Assembly: GCF_004634195.1 (NCBI RefSeq)
Contig: NZ_SKBP01000005.1
Coordinates: forward strand, 186,001 to 250,000
Source: Flavobacterium salilacus subsp. salilacus
GTDB lineage: Bacteria; Bacteroidota; Bacteroidia; Flavobacteriales; Flavobacteriaceae
Direction: 5' to 3'
DNA length: 64,000 bases
Positions 25,030 through 34,897 of this stretch are shown one piece after another. Every line of letters starts with the position of its first letter. Position 1 is the first letter of the stretch. The notes under the pieces were generated by a model. The model was not told the DNA's origin. It worked only from the letters and a program-made list of their open reading frames with translations, and did no database searches. Both the position numbers and the translations under genes were made by a program.

Positions 25030-26115
25030 ATGGAACAATTTATTGTATCAGCCCGAAAATATCGCCCGCAAACCTTTAAGGATGTTGTGGGGCAGCAGGC
25101 TATTACCAATACATTACTCAATGCCATAGCAAACAACCACTTGGCGCAGGCTTTATTATTTACAGGTCCGCGTGGTGTGGGCAAAACAACCTGTGCGCGC
25201 ATCCTGGCACGAAAAATAAATCAGGAAGGCTATGATGACCCGAATGAGGATTTTGCCTTTAATGTATTTGAACTCGATGCAGCTTCAAACAACTCGGTAG
25301 ATGATATTCGTAACCTTATCGACCAGGTACGTATCCCTCCGCAAACAGGAAAATACAAAGTATATATTATAGATGAGGTACACATGTTATCTCAGGCAGC
25401 ATTTAATGCTTTCCTGAAAACACTGGAAGAACCGCCAAGGCATGCCATATTTATACTGGCCACTACCGAGAAGCACAAAATAATACCTACCATACTGTCG
25501 CGTTGTCAAATATTTGATTTTAAGCGAATAACTGTTAAAGATGCCAAAGCGTATCTTGCGGAAGTAGCTACCAATCAGGGGATTACTTTTGAAGACGATG
25601 CACTGCATATTATAGCCCAAAAAGCAGATGGTGCCATGCGCGATGCGCTGTCGATATTTGACCGAGTAGTAAGCTATTGCGGAAATAACCTTACCCGACA
25701 GGCAGTAACGGAAAACCTGAATGTACTGGATTTTGAATATTATGTTAAAGTAACTGACTTACTGTTAGACAACAATATACCCGAACTGTTATTAGCTTAT
25801 AATGATATACTTGCCAAGGGTTTCGACGGACACCATTTTGTAGCGGGGCTTGCCTCGCATTTCAGGGATTTATTAGTATGTAAAAACCCTGCAACACTGG
25901 TATTACTCGAAGCGGGCGAAGCAGCACAGGCACTGTATGGTGCACAAGCTCAAAAAGCCGGTCAGCATTTTTTGCTGGAAGGTATAGCTATTGCTAATGA
26001 TTGTGACTTAAAATATAAAAGCAGCCAAAACCAACGGCTTCTGGTCGAGCTTTGCCTTATGCAGCTTGCCTCTATCAACTTTGATGGAGAAAAAAAAAAG
26101 CTGAACAATTTATAA
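25030..26115 (+). CDS. dnaX: DNA polymerase III gamma subunit (zero-frame product of dnaX)
   Basis: 361 residues, the clamp-loader ATPase. Walker A GPRGVGKTTCAR near residue 45, DEVHMLSQAAFNAFLKTLEEPP, and sensor/SRC motif TILSRCQIF are all present. The usual four-cysteine zinc module after Walker A is absent; the sequence runs straight from ARKINQ to NEDFAFNVFELDAASNN. The frame ends at TAA 26113-26115, five codons after a run of ten A (26090-26099). The tau-specific sequence continues in the -1 frame, so this gene likely makes both gamma and tau by frameshifting. Start ATG at 25030 matches the conserved MEQFIVSARKYRPQTF. Confidence 0.92.
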   Translation: MEQFIVSARKYRPQTFKDVVGQQAITNTLLNAIANNHLAQALLFTGPRGVGKTTCARILARKINQEGYDDPNEDFAFNVFELDAASNNSVDDIRNLIDQVRIPPQTGKYKVYIIDEVHMLSQAAFNAFLKTLEEPPRHAIFILATTEKHKIIPTILSRCQIFDFKRITVKDAKAYLAEVATNQGITFEDDALHIIAQKADGAMRDALSIFDRVVSYCGNNLTRQAVTENLNVLDFEYYVKVTDLLLDNNIPELLLAYNDILAKGFDGHHFVAGLASHFRDLLVCKNPATLVLLEAGEAAQALYGAQAQKAGQHFLLEGIAIANDCDLKYKSSQNQRLLVELCLMQLASINFDGEKKKLNNL

Positions 26116-26762
26116 TTCCACCTGATTATTTTAAAAATCCTACTGCTCCAAAAGTTGTCAATACAACTAATGCAGCAGAAACAAATGCCCCTGTAATACA
26201 GGAAAAACCCGCAGCCACTACCCCAGCCGCTGCTGTGCAACAACCTGAACCTGTAAAACAGCCTGTTATACAAAAACAGGAAGATGACGGCAAGCCAAAA
26301 GTTTCGGCATTTTCGTTATCGAGCATTAAACAGAAACGGGAACTCGCCGAAAGCCAAAAAGCAGAACAAAAAAGTCATGATGAACTGCCAAAAGAGCCTT
26401 TCAGCGAAACGGATATGCTGCTGATGTGGAATAAATTTGCACAACGCCTTAGTGATAGCGGTCAGAAAATTATGGCTACCTATATGCAAATTAACGATCC
26501 TGTTCTCGAAAAAGATGGTGTCACCATAAAGCTGGAATTGCCTAATGAAGGTTCTAAAATAGACTTTGATAACAATAAACTGGAGTTATTGGGCTATATG
26601 CGCGGTAAGCTGCACAATCACGATATTGTTATAGAAACCCATGTAAACGAAACTGTTGCCAAGAAACACGCTTTTACACCACAGGAAAAATTTGAGCGAC
26701 TAAAAGCGATTAATCCTTTGATGGAATTATTGCGTACAACTTTTGATTTAGATATAGGATAA
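26097..26762 (+). CDS. dnaX: tau-specific C-terminal extension of dnaX, -1 frame
   Basis: From the A run the -1 frame reads KAEQFIIPPDYFKNPTAPK, a Pro/Ala/Gln-rich linker (VIQEKPAATTPAAAVQQPEPV), then a folded C-terminal domain (LLMWNKFAQRLSDSGQK, IVIETHVNETVAKKHAFTPQEKFE, NPLMELLRTTFDLDIG) as expected for the tau part that contacts polymerase III alpha. There is no start codon at the expected position, which fits production only by frameshift from 25030. Fused with residues 1-356 it gives about 577 residues, a normal DnaX length. A run-length sequencing error (true A11) is the alternative. Confidence 0.8.
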   Translation, partial: KAEQFIIPPDYFKNPTAPKVVNTTNAAETNAPVIQEKPAATTPAAAVQQPEPVKQPVIQKQEDDGKPKVSAFSLSSIKQKRELAESQKAEQKSHDELPKEPFSETDMLLMWNKFAQRLSDSGQKIMATYMQINDPVLEKDGVTIKLELPNEGSKIDFDNNKLELLGYMRGKLHNHDIVIETHVNETVAKKHAFTPQEKFERLKAINPLMELLRTTFDLDIG

Positions 26763-26901
26763 TAAAAATTATATTTATCATGAAAACATATACTTTTTTG
26801 TTGCTTTTATTTTTGGTAACTATATCCTTTATACAATAATACTGTTATTTTTTACTCTCTTACAGTGTGGCATACTTTCTTTAACTTGAAACTATCATTA
26901 G

Positions 26902-27957
26902 TTATTTTAACCTCAATCGTATTATTCTATCTTGCCCCGCTGCAATAATCGTTTTATTATCAACAAAACGGAGTGTGTGCAACGAAGCATCATCATGTAT
27001 TTTTTTCCAGCTTTGCCCCCTGTTATAAGAATAAAAAACTCCCGATGATCCGCAAGTTACCAGTTCATTACCATCACTGTTGGGCATAAACTGCACGCAT
27101 GATGCATAACCAAACCCAGAGTTCTCTCCTATTAACTCCCAGTTTTTACCACCATCTGTAGTCAGGATTTTGTTACCTGAATTTTTATCCCGTTGTTCAT
27201 AATTACCACCAACAGCAAAACCAATTGTTTCATCATAAAAATCAACCGAAAAAATGCCTGTCATTTCGCTTCCTTGTACTATCGGGGTATTATAAACTTT
27301 CCAGCTTTTACCTTTATCAGATGAGCTAAATAACCTCGACTTTTTACCTCCCGAAACCATCCAGGCATTATTTCCCTTTACAACCAGATTGGTGTTGCTC
27401 GCCGCAAAGGCAGCTTCGCCATCTTCAACTTTTGGTAAATTATCACAAGATAATTTTGTCCATGTTTCCCCGTCATCCGTAGTTTTTATTACCGATAGGC
27501 AACCGTCCGTAGGGTCGCCCATAGCCATACCTTCATTATCATTATAAAACTGCATACTGTCATAAAAAACCTTTTCGCCACTCTCTTCATATACTTTACG
27601 TACTGTTTTACCGTCTTTAGTTATTTTGTAAAGTACAGCAGGCGACCCTACATTGAGTATAAATACATCGCTCTTAGTTTGAGCAATGGCTCTAAATTCA
27701 GGCAGTATGGTATCAGTGCTTATTACCCCGTTAAAGTTCTTGCCTCCGCTAAGCGAAACCCATCCATATTTACCGTTACTGCCGGCATACCATGCTTTAT
27801 CTCCATCTATGGTTAATGCGCGTATGCTGATTTTATCTTGCAATAATGTATCTATACTTACAGTTTCAAAAGAGGGTTTCATCTCTTTTTTTTCTTCTTC
27901 CTTTTTACAGGAAATAATAAAAGTCAGTAATACAGCAACCAAAATATATTTTTTCAT
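26902..27957 (-). CDS. Lipoprotein with BNR/Ycf48-like beta-propeller
   Basis: 351 residues. SPII signal ending IISC at Cys17. At least four repeats of the Ycf48/sialidase-type pattern (TTDDGETW, SSDKGKSW, TTDGGKNW, SYNRGQSW) indicate a beta propeller in the periplasm or at the surface. Often annotated as oxidoreductase in flavobacteria without evidence. No active-site sialidase residues found. Convergent with dnaX; no terminator is visible in the 140 bases between, which hold only a 19-codon frame at 26780. Confidence 0.8.
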   Translation of the reverse strand: MKKYILVAVLLTFIISCKKEEEKKEMKPSFETVSIDTLLQDKISIRALTIDGDKAWYAGSNGKYGWVSLSGGKNFNGVISTDTILPEFRAIAQTKSDVFILNVGSPAVLYKITKDGKTVRKVYEESGEKVFYDSMQFYNDNEGMAMGDPTDGCLSVIKTTDDGETWTKLSCDNLPKVEDGEAAFAASNTNLVVKGNNAWMVSGGKKSRLFSSSDKGKSWKVYNTPIVQGSEMTGIFSVDFYDETIGFAVGGNYEQRDKNSGNKILTTDGGKNWELIGENSGFGYASCVQFMPNSDGNELVTCGSSGVFYSYNRGQSWKKIHDDASLHTLRFVDNKTIIAAGQDRIIRLRLK

Positions 27958-28002
27958 ATTCAGCCTATTTTATACGCTAATATAGCATATAAAATGAAAA
28001 AA

Positions 28003-28042
28003 TCCGGCTGATTGCATTTTTATAAAAAAACAATCAGCCGGA
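28003..28042 (-). terminator. Terminator of the DUF983 gene
   Basis: Perfect 12-bp arms TCCGGCTGATTG and CAATCAGCCGGA with a 16-base loop; on the minus strand the hairpin is followed by a T-rich run. Confidence 0.8.
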
Positions 28043-28084
28043 AGTAAAATTGGGGGAACTTTATTTTAAAATAGCGGTAAAAAT

Positions 28085-28450
28085 TTAATTCTGCACCTGA
28101 CGTTTACCTCCGTCAAACATATATATCCATATCATGCGCGAAAGCCTGAAATTAAACGTACTCAGTAAAAAAGCAGATGCCGCTATTATAGCTATGGTAG
28201 CTTCATAGCTTTCTACAAAAAACCGTGATATCAGGAATATGGGAGCCATTTCTATAATAGTAATACCATAGCTTACATACATTGCCCCATAAAAGAACCC
28301 GGGCTCTTTTTCAAATTTATGACCGCATACAGAGCATTCCGCGTTCATCTTCGGCATCCTGAATAATAAGGGATTTCCTTTTTTAGTAAATACATGCCCT
28401 TCTCCGCATATCGGGCATTTTTCTGTAATTATATCTGCAAATTGTGACAT
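28085..28450 (-). CDS. DUF983 zinc-ribbon membrane protein
   Basis: 121 residues. Two CxxC pairs, CPICGEGH (12-15) and CSVCGHKF, form a zinc-ribbon-like N-terminus; the remainder has two hydrophobic helices (MYVSYGITIIEMAPIFLI and ATIAIIAASAFLLS) and a conserved RLSRMIWIYMF end. Matches DUF983. Function not known. It is alone between a terminator and an AraC regulator that is divergent. Confidence 0.88.
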   Translation of the reverse strand: MSQFADIITEKCPICGEGHVFTKKGNPLLFRMPKMNAECSVCGHKFEKEPGFFYGAMYVSYGITIIEMAPIFLISRFFVESYEATIAIIAASAFLLSTFNFRLSRMIWIYMFDGGKRQVQN

Positions 28451-28545
28451 ACCTAAAAATTTTCTGCAAAATTACATTCCATATACATAGTAATGCAATA
28501 GCTTATATACTCAATAATTTGTACTTTTAGGACATAATACAGTAT

Positions 28546-29427
28546 ATGAAAAAAGTAGCCATACTCAACATCGGTCAATTTCTAAGGCAAAGTAATATTG
28601 AAGGTTTTTATGCCAACACACTTGAAGATCATTTAATTACCAGCCATAAGGACATTGCCCTGCCCCACTCGCACAATTTTTACCTTGCTATTTTATTTAC
28701 GCACGGCAAAGGGATTCATGAGGTTGATTTTACAGTATATGATGTACTGCCCGGCAGTTTATTTTTCTTAAATCCTGGACAAACCCATCATTGGGAATTA
28801 TCAGATGATGTACAGGGCTATGTGTTTTTCCATACACAGGATTTTTACGATATGCAATATACTCAAGCTGCCATCAACCGATTTCCGTTCTTTTACAGTA
28901 TGCACAATTTGCCCGTTTTGTATTTAAAGGAAAAAGAGTTCGGCATAATACAAAACCTGTTTCGGGAAGTATATGAAGAAAATAATACCGACCAGTCTTT
29001 AAAAAGGCAACGGATGTTGAGCCTCATCAATTTAATATATATAGAAAGTACCCGAATATACTTAGAATTAAACCCTGTAGATACCCAAAACAAAAACACT
29101 TATTATATTAAATTTCGCCAACTGGAACAATTTATAGAAAAGTATTATAAAACAGAGAAATTGCCTTCAGCATACGCTGCCATGCTTAACGTCAGCCCGA
29201 AACACTTAAACCGCATTACACAGGCAGTGGCAGGAAAAACAGCAACCGATGTTATACTGGAACGGGTACTGCTGGAAGCAAAAAAGGAACTGGTACTACA
29301 GCAAAAAAACTTTACCGAAATTGCATATACTTTAGGTTATGAGGATTACGCCTATTTTTCGCGATTATTTAAGAAGAAAACAGCCGAAACTCCTTCGGCA
29401 TTTTTAGAACGCTACAGCAAAGGGTAA
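28546..29427 (+). CDS. AraC-family transcriptional regulator
   Basis: 293 residues. N-terminal cupin-like sensor (HSHNFYLAILFTHGKGIHEVD, LPGSLFFLNPGQTHHWEL) and C-terminal double HTH (AAMLNVSPKHLNRITQAVAGKTATDVI, and FTEIAYTLGYEDYAYFSRLFKKKTAETPSAF). The second helix is the standard AraC signature. The neighbour DUF983 gene is divergent, but a regulatory link is not shown. Ligand unknown. Confidence 0.9.
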   Translation: MKKVAILNIGQFLRQSNIEGFYANTLEDHLITSHKDIALPHSHNFYLAILFTHGKGIHEVDFTVYDVLPGSLFFLNPGQTHHWELSDDVQGYVFFHTQDFYDMQYTQAAINRFPFFYSMHNLPVLYLKEKEFGIIQNLFREVYEENNTDQSLKRQRMLSLINLIYIESTRIYLELNPVDTQNKNTYYIKFRQLEQFIEKYYKTEKLPSAYAAMLNVSPKHLNRITQAVAGKTATDVILERVLLEAKKELVLQQKNFTEIAYTLGYEDYAYFSRLFKKKTAETPSAFLERYSKG

Positions 29428-29480
29428 TAGAATGTTTTATCTCCGTAAATTTCAGTACCTTTGCCCCTCAATTTTTTACA

Positions 29481-30695
29481 ATGAGATTACACAGAAATTT
29501 AGTATTTACGGTTATAGACTCGCTGGGCTTTATATTTAATGATGGAGAGTATGCCGATAAAGTAGTAGCGCGTGCCTTGAAGAAGGATAAACGCTGGGGC
29601 AGTGCCGACAGGAAGTTTGTAGCCGAAACCATATATGAAATAGTACGCTGGAAACGTCTTTATGGCGAAATAGCAGAGGTTAAAGAACCCTATAACCGCG
29701 ATAACCTATGGCGCATTTTTGCCGTATGGGCAGTATTGCGTGGGTATAACCTGCCTGATTGGAAATATTTTGAAGAAACCCCAATTCGTCGTATTAAAGG
29801 GCGTTTTGATGAGCTATCCAAGATACGAAAATACAGAGAATCGATACCTGACTGGATGGATGAACTGGCTGTGAAAGAGCTTGGCGAAGAAAAATGGGAA
29901 AAAGAACTGGCTGCACAAAACGAGCAAGCCAGAGTAATACTTAGGGTAAACACCTTAAAAACTACAAGAGAAAAACTACGATCCATACTAATGGATTTGG
30001 ATATTGATACCGAAATGCCTGCGGAGTATCCGGATGCGCTCATATTAAAAGAGCGGTCTAATGTTTTTCTTACCCAAGCGTTTAAAGATGGTTTATTTGA
30101 AGTACAGGATGCCTCATCACAACTGGTAGCACGTTTTCTTGAGGTAGAGCCGGGTATGCGCGTGGTAGATACCTGTGCCGGTGCCGGTGGCAAAACACTG
30201 CATATGGCATCGCTTATGGAAAATAAAGGACAGCTTATTGCTATGGATCTTTATGAAAGTAAATTGAAGCAACTAAAACTGCGTGCCAAAAGAAATGGTG
30301 CTTTTAATATTGAATACCGCATTATAGATAATACTAAGGTTATAAAAAGACTGCATGAAAAAGCCGACAGGGTGCTTATAGATGCCCCTTGCAGCGGGCT
30401 GGGGGTACTGAAACGTAACCCTGACAGCAAATGGAAATTGCAACCCGAGTTTATAGATAACATCAAGAAAACGCAGGCTGAGGTATTGGAAAACTATTCT
30501 AAAATAGTAAAACCGGGCGGTAAACTGGTATATGCTACATGCTCTGTACTGCCCTCTGAAAATCAGGAGCAGATAAAACATTTTCTTACTACAGAAACAG
30601 GGCAGCAATTCAGTTTTGTAAAAGATAGTAAAATACTGGCTTCAGAGTCAGGTTTTGATGGCTTTTATATGGCATTGCTCGAAAGGAAAAAATAA
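29481..30695 (+). CDS. RsmB/NOP-family RNA cytosine-C5 methyltransferase
   Basis: 404 residues. N-terminal NusB-like region (DKRWGSADRKFVAETIYEIVRWKR), then the SAM domain with TCAGAGGKTLHMASLM, the catalytic motif DAPCSGLGVLKRNPDSKW and a second cysteine in YATCSVLPSENQEQ. These two cysteines are the RNA m5C signature. The PUA domain is absent, as in the short Bacteroidetes form. TACCTTTG at 29456-29463 is a good -7 box. Target cytosine unknown. Confidence 0.92.
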   Translation: MRLHRNLVFTVIDSLGFIFNDGEYADKVVARALKKDKRWGSADRKFVAETIYEIVRWKRLYGEIAEVKEPYNRDNLWRIFAVWAVLRGYNLPDWKYFEETPIRRIKGRFDELSKIRKYRESIPDWMDELAVKELGEEKWEKELAAQNEQARVILRVNTLKTTREKLRSILMDLDIDTEMPAEYPDALILKERSNVFLTQAFKDGLFEVQDASSQLVARFLEVEPGMRVVDTCAGAGGKTLHMASLMENKGQLIAMDLYESKLKQLKLRAKRNGAFNIEYRIIDNTKVIKRLHEKADRVLIDAPCSGLGVLKRNPDSKWKLQPEFIDNIKKTQAEVLENYSKIVKPGGKLVYATCSVLPSENQEQIKHFLTTETGQQFSFVKDSKILASESGFDGFYMALLERKK

Positions 30696-30772
30696 CTTTA
30701 ACATAACCGGGGTGTTAAATTGCAAGGCGTTTAAAAATAATCAGCCTAAATTAGCAGCCCAATTTTTATGAT

Positions 30773-31867
30773 ATGAAACAATTTTACACCCTGGCACTGG
30801 CACTGGTCGCCATTACGGTTTTTGCACAAGATGGCGCTCCTGCAACTCCTTATTATAACGGATTTAATTTTGAACAGACAGGAACAGCTTTAAAAAATGC
30901 ACTGGCTAACAAAATAACTACTACCCATGTGAATTTACTTACCTACCAAGAGGTGGAAAATGCATTAATGGTAGTAGATCTTGATCCTGAGGATAATTCC
31001 AATACCAACTTACTTCTGGTATACGGTTTTAGTGATACTATGTGTCCTGCATCAACCGGTGATGACGAAGACCACAGAAGAAGAAATAAAAACATGGATG
31101 ATGACGGCACAGCCTCTCCGTGCCTTTGGAACAGAGAACATACTTACCCCAGAGCACTTGGTAATCCTGATTTAGGCACCAGTGGTCCAGGTGCTGATGC
31201 GCACCATGTGAGAGCGAGCGATAAAAAGCGTAATGCCAGCAGGGATAACAATAAATATTTTGACGGTACAGGAAATTCATTCGAAAGCGGACAGTTTTGG
31301 TATCCGGGAGATGAATGGAAAGGCGATATTGCCCGTATGATGATGTATATGTACCTTCGCTACGGCTCGCAATGTTTACCCACAAATGTAGGCGTTGGTA
31401 CACCTGTAGCTTCTGACGCTAATATGATAGATTTATTTTTGGAGTGGAATGCCGAAGACCCGGTATCGGAATATGAAGATAACAGGAATGCCTATCTGGG
31501 TAATGCAAACAATGCTTACGGGCAGGGTAACCGTAACCCGTTTATCGACAATCCGTATCTTGCCACAATGATATGGGGAGGCCCGGTAGCACAAGATCGT
31601 TGGGGTATTGCCGGTACAGATGAAGTTTTTACCGCACAACTTTCGGTATATCCTAACCCTGCTACAGACCATGAGGTTAATATATACAGCGAAACAACGC
31701 TTGAAGAAATTCAGCTTATAAACCTTAACGGTCAGCTAATACAATACATACAGCAACCAAAAGCCGAGAATAACACATATACGCTTGATAATTTACCACA
31801 AGGGTTTTATATCCTTAAAGTCACATCGGGCAATCAATCAGCAACTAAAAAAGTGATTGTAAACTAA
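30773..31867 (+). CDS. Secreted endonuclease I-family nuclease with T9SS sorting domain
   Basis: 364 residues. Signal peptide ending VFAQ; nuclease core of the EndA/NucM family with NREHTYPRALGNPD (H123), ADAHHVRASDKKRN (HH near 145), NNKYF and GDIARMMMYMYLRYG. Residues from about 285 form a type A C-terminal sorting domain (VYPNPATDHEVNIYS, LINLNGQLI, LPQGFYILKV), so the protein should leave the cell by type IX secretion. Extracellular DNA or RNA degradation for nutrition is the likely role. Confidence 0.9.
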   Translation: MKQFYTLALALVAITVFAQDGAPATPYYNGFNFEQTGTALKNALANKITTTHVNLLTYQEVENALMVVDLDPEDNSNTNLLLVYGFSDTMCPASTGDDEDHRRRNKNMDDDGTASPCLWNREHTYPRALGNPDLGTSGPGADAHHVRASDKKRNASRDNNKYFDGTGNSFESGQFWYPGDEWKGDIARMMMYMYLRYGSQCLPTNVGVGTPVASDANMIDLFLEWNAEDPVSEYEDNRNAYLGNANNAYGQGNRNPFIDNPYLATMIWGGPVAQDRWGIAGTDEVFTAQLSVYPNPATDHEVNIYSETTLEEIQLINLNGQLIQYIQQPKAENNTYTLDNLPQGFYILKVTSGNQSATKKVIVN

Positions 31868-31890
31868 GTTATTTATAGTTAAAGATATAT

Positions 31891-31918
31891 AAGCCTCCTT
31901 ATCGGGAGGTTTTTTTTA
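31891..31918 (+). terminator. Terminator after the secreted nuclease
   Basis: Stem CCTCC/GGAGG with a short loop and a run of eight T, about 25 bases after the stop. Confidence 0.75.
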
Positions 31919-31984
31919 TTTTTCTAATGCTTATTACATTTTAGCAATTATTTATAAAGTATCAACAATTTTTACACTAAAACG

Positions 31985-32013
31985 TTGTAGTAATAGCAAT
32001 TTATTTACCTTTG
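31985..32013 (+). promoter_or_regulatory. Promoter of sdaA
   Basis: TTG at 31985-31987, an 18-base spacer and TACCTTTG at 32006-32013 fit the Flavobacterium promoter consensus; the start codon is 45 bases downstream. Confidence 0.7.
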
Positions 32014-32057
32014 CGCATTGTAAACAAAGTAACTTTGCAAAAACAGTCAGTATTGCT

Positions 32058-33482
32058 ATGAACGAATGTATCTCCGTTTTTGATATGCTTAAAATTGGTG
32101 TGGGTCCGTCAAGTTCACATACCTTAGGACCTTGGCGTGGTGCTGAACGCTTTCTTGAAGAACTTCGCGAAGAAGGAATTTTTGAAGCTGTAAATCGCAT
32201 AAAAGTAGATTTATATGGTTCGCTGTCCCTTACAGGTAAAGGACACGCTACTAATTTGGCTATTATGCTGGGACTAAGCGGTGCCGACCCTGAATATGTT
32301 CCTGTTGAGGATATAGATGGTATTATACAAACCATTACCAATACTAATAAACTACTATTAGGTAACGATAAAGAAATTTCGTTTACTCCTGCAACAGATA
32401 TTGTTTTTAACAGAGATTTCCTTGATTTTCATGCTAACGGCTTCACTTTTACAGCCTATACGGATGATAAAGAATATGTTTCTACATTCTACTCTATCGG
32501 TGGTGGTTTTGTAGTTAAAGAAGAGCGCACCGTTGCCAAAGAAAAAAAAGAATTAAAAAGATTTTTTCCGTATCCTATAGAAAAAGCTGATGAGTTATTA
32601 AACTATACGCGAACGCTGAATAAAAATATTTCGGAAGTTGTTTACGAAAACGAAAAATCTATACGCAGTGAGGAAGAAATCCATAACGAATTAATGCGTG
32701 TATGGAACACGATGCTGGAGTGTATGTACATTGGTTGTCATACCGAAGGAACACTGCCCGGCGGACTGAATGTGCGCCGACGTGCCTATGATATGCACCA
32801 AAAAATGATAGGCGACTTGCCTTACAACTCACCACAGGAATGGCTGGAAGTAATACGTAAAACCGAAGTAAAATTCAGACAAATATTAAAATGGGTTTCT
32901 TGTTTTGCTCTATCGGTAAACGAGGTTAATGCAGCTTTGGGACGCGTAGTAACTGCACCTACCAATGGTAGTGCGGGGGTAATACCTGCGGTACTGATGT
33001 ATTATATGGTTATAGAAAACCATGATGCTAACGAAGGACAGATAAAACAATTTTTATTGGTAGCGGGAGAAATAGGCAGTATCTTTAAAAAAGGAGCTAC
33101 TATATCGGCAGCAATGGGTGGGTGCCAGGCAGAAATAGGCGTATCATCGGCAATGGCTGCTGCTGCACTTTGCGAAGTTATGGGCGGTACACCCGAACAA
33201 TGCCTTATAGCTGCTGAAATTGCTATGGAGCACCATTTAGGGCTTACCTGCGACCCTATTGCCGGATTGGTACAAGTGCCTTGTATAGAGCGTAATACTA
33301 TGGGAGCGATTAAGGCTATTAATGCTGCTGAGCTGGCTCTGGAAACTGACCCCAAAAATGTAAAAGTGCCTCTTGACAAGGTTGTAAACACCATGTGGGA
33401 AACTGCCAGAGATATGAACAATAAGTATAAAGAAACATCCGAAGGCGGGCTGGCGGTAGCAGTAAATATTTCTGACTGTTAA
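32058..33482 (+). CDS. sdaA: L-serine ammonia-lyase (iron-sulfur dependent)
   Basis: 474 residues, single-chain L-serine dehydratase converting serine to pyruvate and ammonia. N-terminal [15 protein letters not shown] region and the alpha domain with [17 protein letters not shown] are both present. Cysteines in [18 protein letters not shown] and VPCIERN are the three 4Fe-4S ligands of the family. Length and order agree with the fused beta-alpha form. Confidence 0.93.
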   Translation: MNECISVFDMLKIGVGPSSSHTLGPWRGAERFLEELREEGIFEAVNRIKVDLYGSLSLTGKGHATNLAIMLGLSGADPEYVPVEDIDGIIQTITNTNKLLLGNDKEISFTPATDIVFNRDFLDFHANGFTFTAYTDDKEYVSTFYSIGGGFVVKEERTVAKEKKELKRFFPYPIEKADELLNYTRTLNKNISEVVYENEKSIRSEEEIHNELMRVWNTMLECMYIGCHTEGTLPGGLNVRRRAYDMHQKMIGDLPYNSPQEWLEVIRKTEVKFRQILKWVSCFALSVNEVNAALGRVVTAPTNGSAGVIPAVLMYYMVIENHDANEGQIKQFLLVAGEIGSIFKKGATISAAMGGCQAEIGVSSAMAAAALCEVMGGTPEQCLIAAEIAMEHHLGLTCDPIAGLVQVPCIERNTMGAIKAINAAELALETDPKNVKVPLDKVVNTMWETARDMNNKYKETSEGGLAVAVNISDC

Positions 33483-33488
33483 TAAGCT

Positions 33489-33932
33489 TTAGTCCGGATT
33501 ACTTTTATGCCGGGTGTCTATAATATAGATAATTTTCCAAGTACCATTATCGTTAAATAACGTAAAGGAATTTACGCCGCCGTGGCTTAATCTGTCATTA
33601 ATATAAAACTCATAAGGTGTCCAAGCGTGTGCCATGGCACCATCAATTTGTATATCATAACTTAACAGCCTCTCCTCTATCCTTATATGGGAAGGAATTG
33701 TAGCTATTGATTTATAAAACTCCTGAGCAGTATCTGTAGTAAGGCTATTACCTGTTTTTGCTTCGGCTACAGATTGTAGCAATAGCCCTTCGGCACACAC
33801 CGATTTCATTTTTAGAGTATCGGCAGTATGCATACCTTCAAAAAAAGTAATAATTGCTTTTTTAACATCACTTTCCTGCGCACTTAATAGTGTAGTGATA
33901 AAAAGTACAGATAATAATATTACTCTTTTCAT
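33489..33932 (-). CDS. Secreted NTF2-like (SnoaL/DUF4440-type) protein
   Basis: 147 residues. Signal peptide ends TLLSAQ. The mature chain has the NTF2-like alpha+beta pattern (KAIITFFEGMHTADTLKMKSV, AHAWTPYEFYINDRLSHGGVNSFTLF and NDNGTWKIIYIIDTR). No catalytic residues can be assigned. Convergent with sdaA (6-base gap) and divergent from panB. Confidence 0.75.
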   Translation of the reverse strand: MKRVILLSVLFITTLLSAQESDVKKAIITFFEGMHTADTLKMKSVCAEGLLLQSVAEAKTGNSLTTDTAQEFYKSIATIPSHIRIEERLLSYDIQIDGAMAHAWTPYEFYINDRLSHGGVNSFTLFNDNGTWKIIYIIDTRHKSNPD

Positions 33933-34071
33933 ATGTGTATAGTTATTTATAGTATATAATAAGTTAGTACGGATTAGGGTGATTGTGTTACACTATCAGA
34001 GCAATAAAACATATGTATTTCCTTTATTCTTCCCACAATTTAGTATTTTTACGGCTCTAAAAACTTCAGAT

Positions 34072-34890
34072 ATGTCAACCGCGAAAAAGGATTATAAAAG
34101 AGTTACTACAAAGTCGTTAATCGAAATGAAAACCAATGGCGAAAAAATTTCAATGCTCACGGCATATGATTTTACTATGGCAAAAATAGTAGATACCGCC
34201 GGAGTAGATGTTATATTGGTAGGTGACTCGGCTTCTAATGTAATGGCAGGTCACGAAACAACGTTACCCATAACGTTAGACCAAATGATATATCATGCCT
34301 CATCGGTAATAAGGGCTACTCAAAGAGCACTTGTAGTGGTTGATCTTCCTTTTGGCAGTTATCAGTCTGATCCTAAAGAAGCGCTTCGTTCCTCTATCCG
34401 TATTATGAAAGAAAGTGGCGGACATGCTGTTAAGATGGAGGGCGGAAGTGAAATAAAAGATTCTATCAAAAAAATACTTCATGCGGGTATACCCGTTATG
34501 GGGCACTTAGGTTTAACACCGCAATCTATTTATAAATTTGGTACTTATACCGTAAGGGCTAAGGAAGAAACTGAGGCCGAAAAACTCATGGAGGATGCCA
34601 AAATGCTGGAAAGAATAGGTTGTTTTGCCATAGTACTCGAAAAAATACCGGCACAGCTCGCTCAAAAAGTTGCCGAAAGCATTTCTATTCCTGTAATAGG
34701 TATTGGTGCAGGTGGTGGTGTTGACGGACAGGTACTTGTTATACACGATATGCTGGGTATGAATAACGAGTTTAATCCACGTTTCCTACGCAGATACATG
34801 AATCTATTTGAAGGTATGACAACGGCTATATCACAGTATGTTACCGATGTTAAATCGAAAGATTTTCCTAACGAAACGGAGCAGTATTAA
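34072..34890 (+). CDS. panB: 3-methyl-2-oxobutanoate hydroxymethyltransferase
   Basis: 272 residues from the ATG at 34072 ([16 protein letters not shown]), the usual N-terminus. An in-frame ATG 93 bases upstream adds residues that look like untranslated leader. Adds a hydroxymethyl group to ketoisovalerate in pantothenate synthesis. [44 protein letters not shown] and [14 protein letters not shown] are the metal and substrate motifs. Seven bases before the pseudouridine synthase. Confidence 0.93.
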   Translation: MSTAKKDYKRVTTKSLIEMKTNGEKISMLTAYDFTMAKIVDTAGVDVILVGDSASNVMAGHETTLPITLDQMIYHASSVIRATQRALVVVDLPFGSYQSDPKEALRSSIRIMKESGGHAVKMEGGSEIKDSIKKILHAGIPVMGHLGLTPQSIYKFGTYTVRAKEETEAEKLMEDAKMLERIGCFAIVLEKIPAQLAQKVAESISIPVIGIGAGGGVDGQVLVIHDMLGMNNEFNPRFLRRYMNLFEGMTTAISQYVTDVKSKDFPNETEQY

Positions 34891-34897
34891 TAGCTTA

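Noticed and set aside
26780-26839. A 19-codon hydrophobic frame between dnaX and the BNR lipoprotein
   Set aside because: Too short, without promoter or conservation that I can judge; not listed as a gene.
33979-34071. Upstream in-frame ATG extending panB by 31 residues
   Set aside because: The added residues are hydrophobic leader-like and absent from the family; the ATG at 34072 matches the usual PanB N-terminus.
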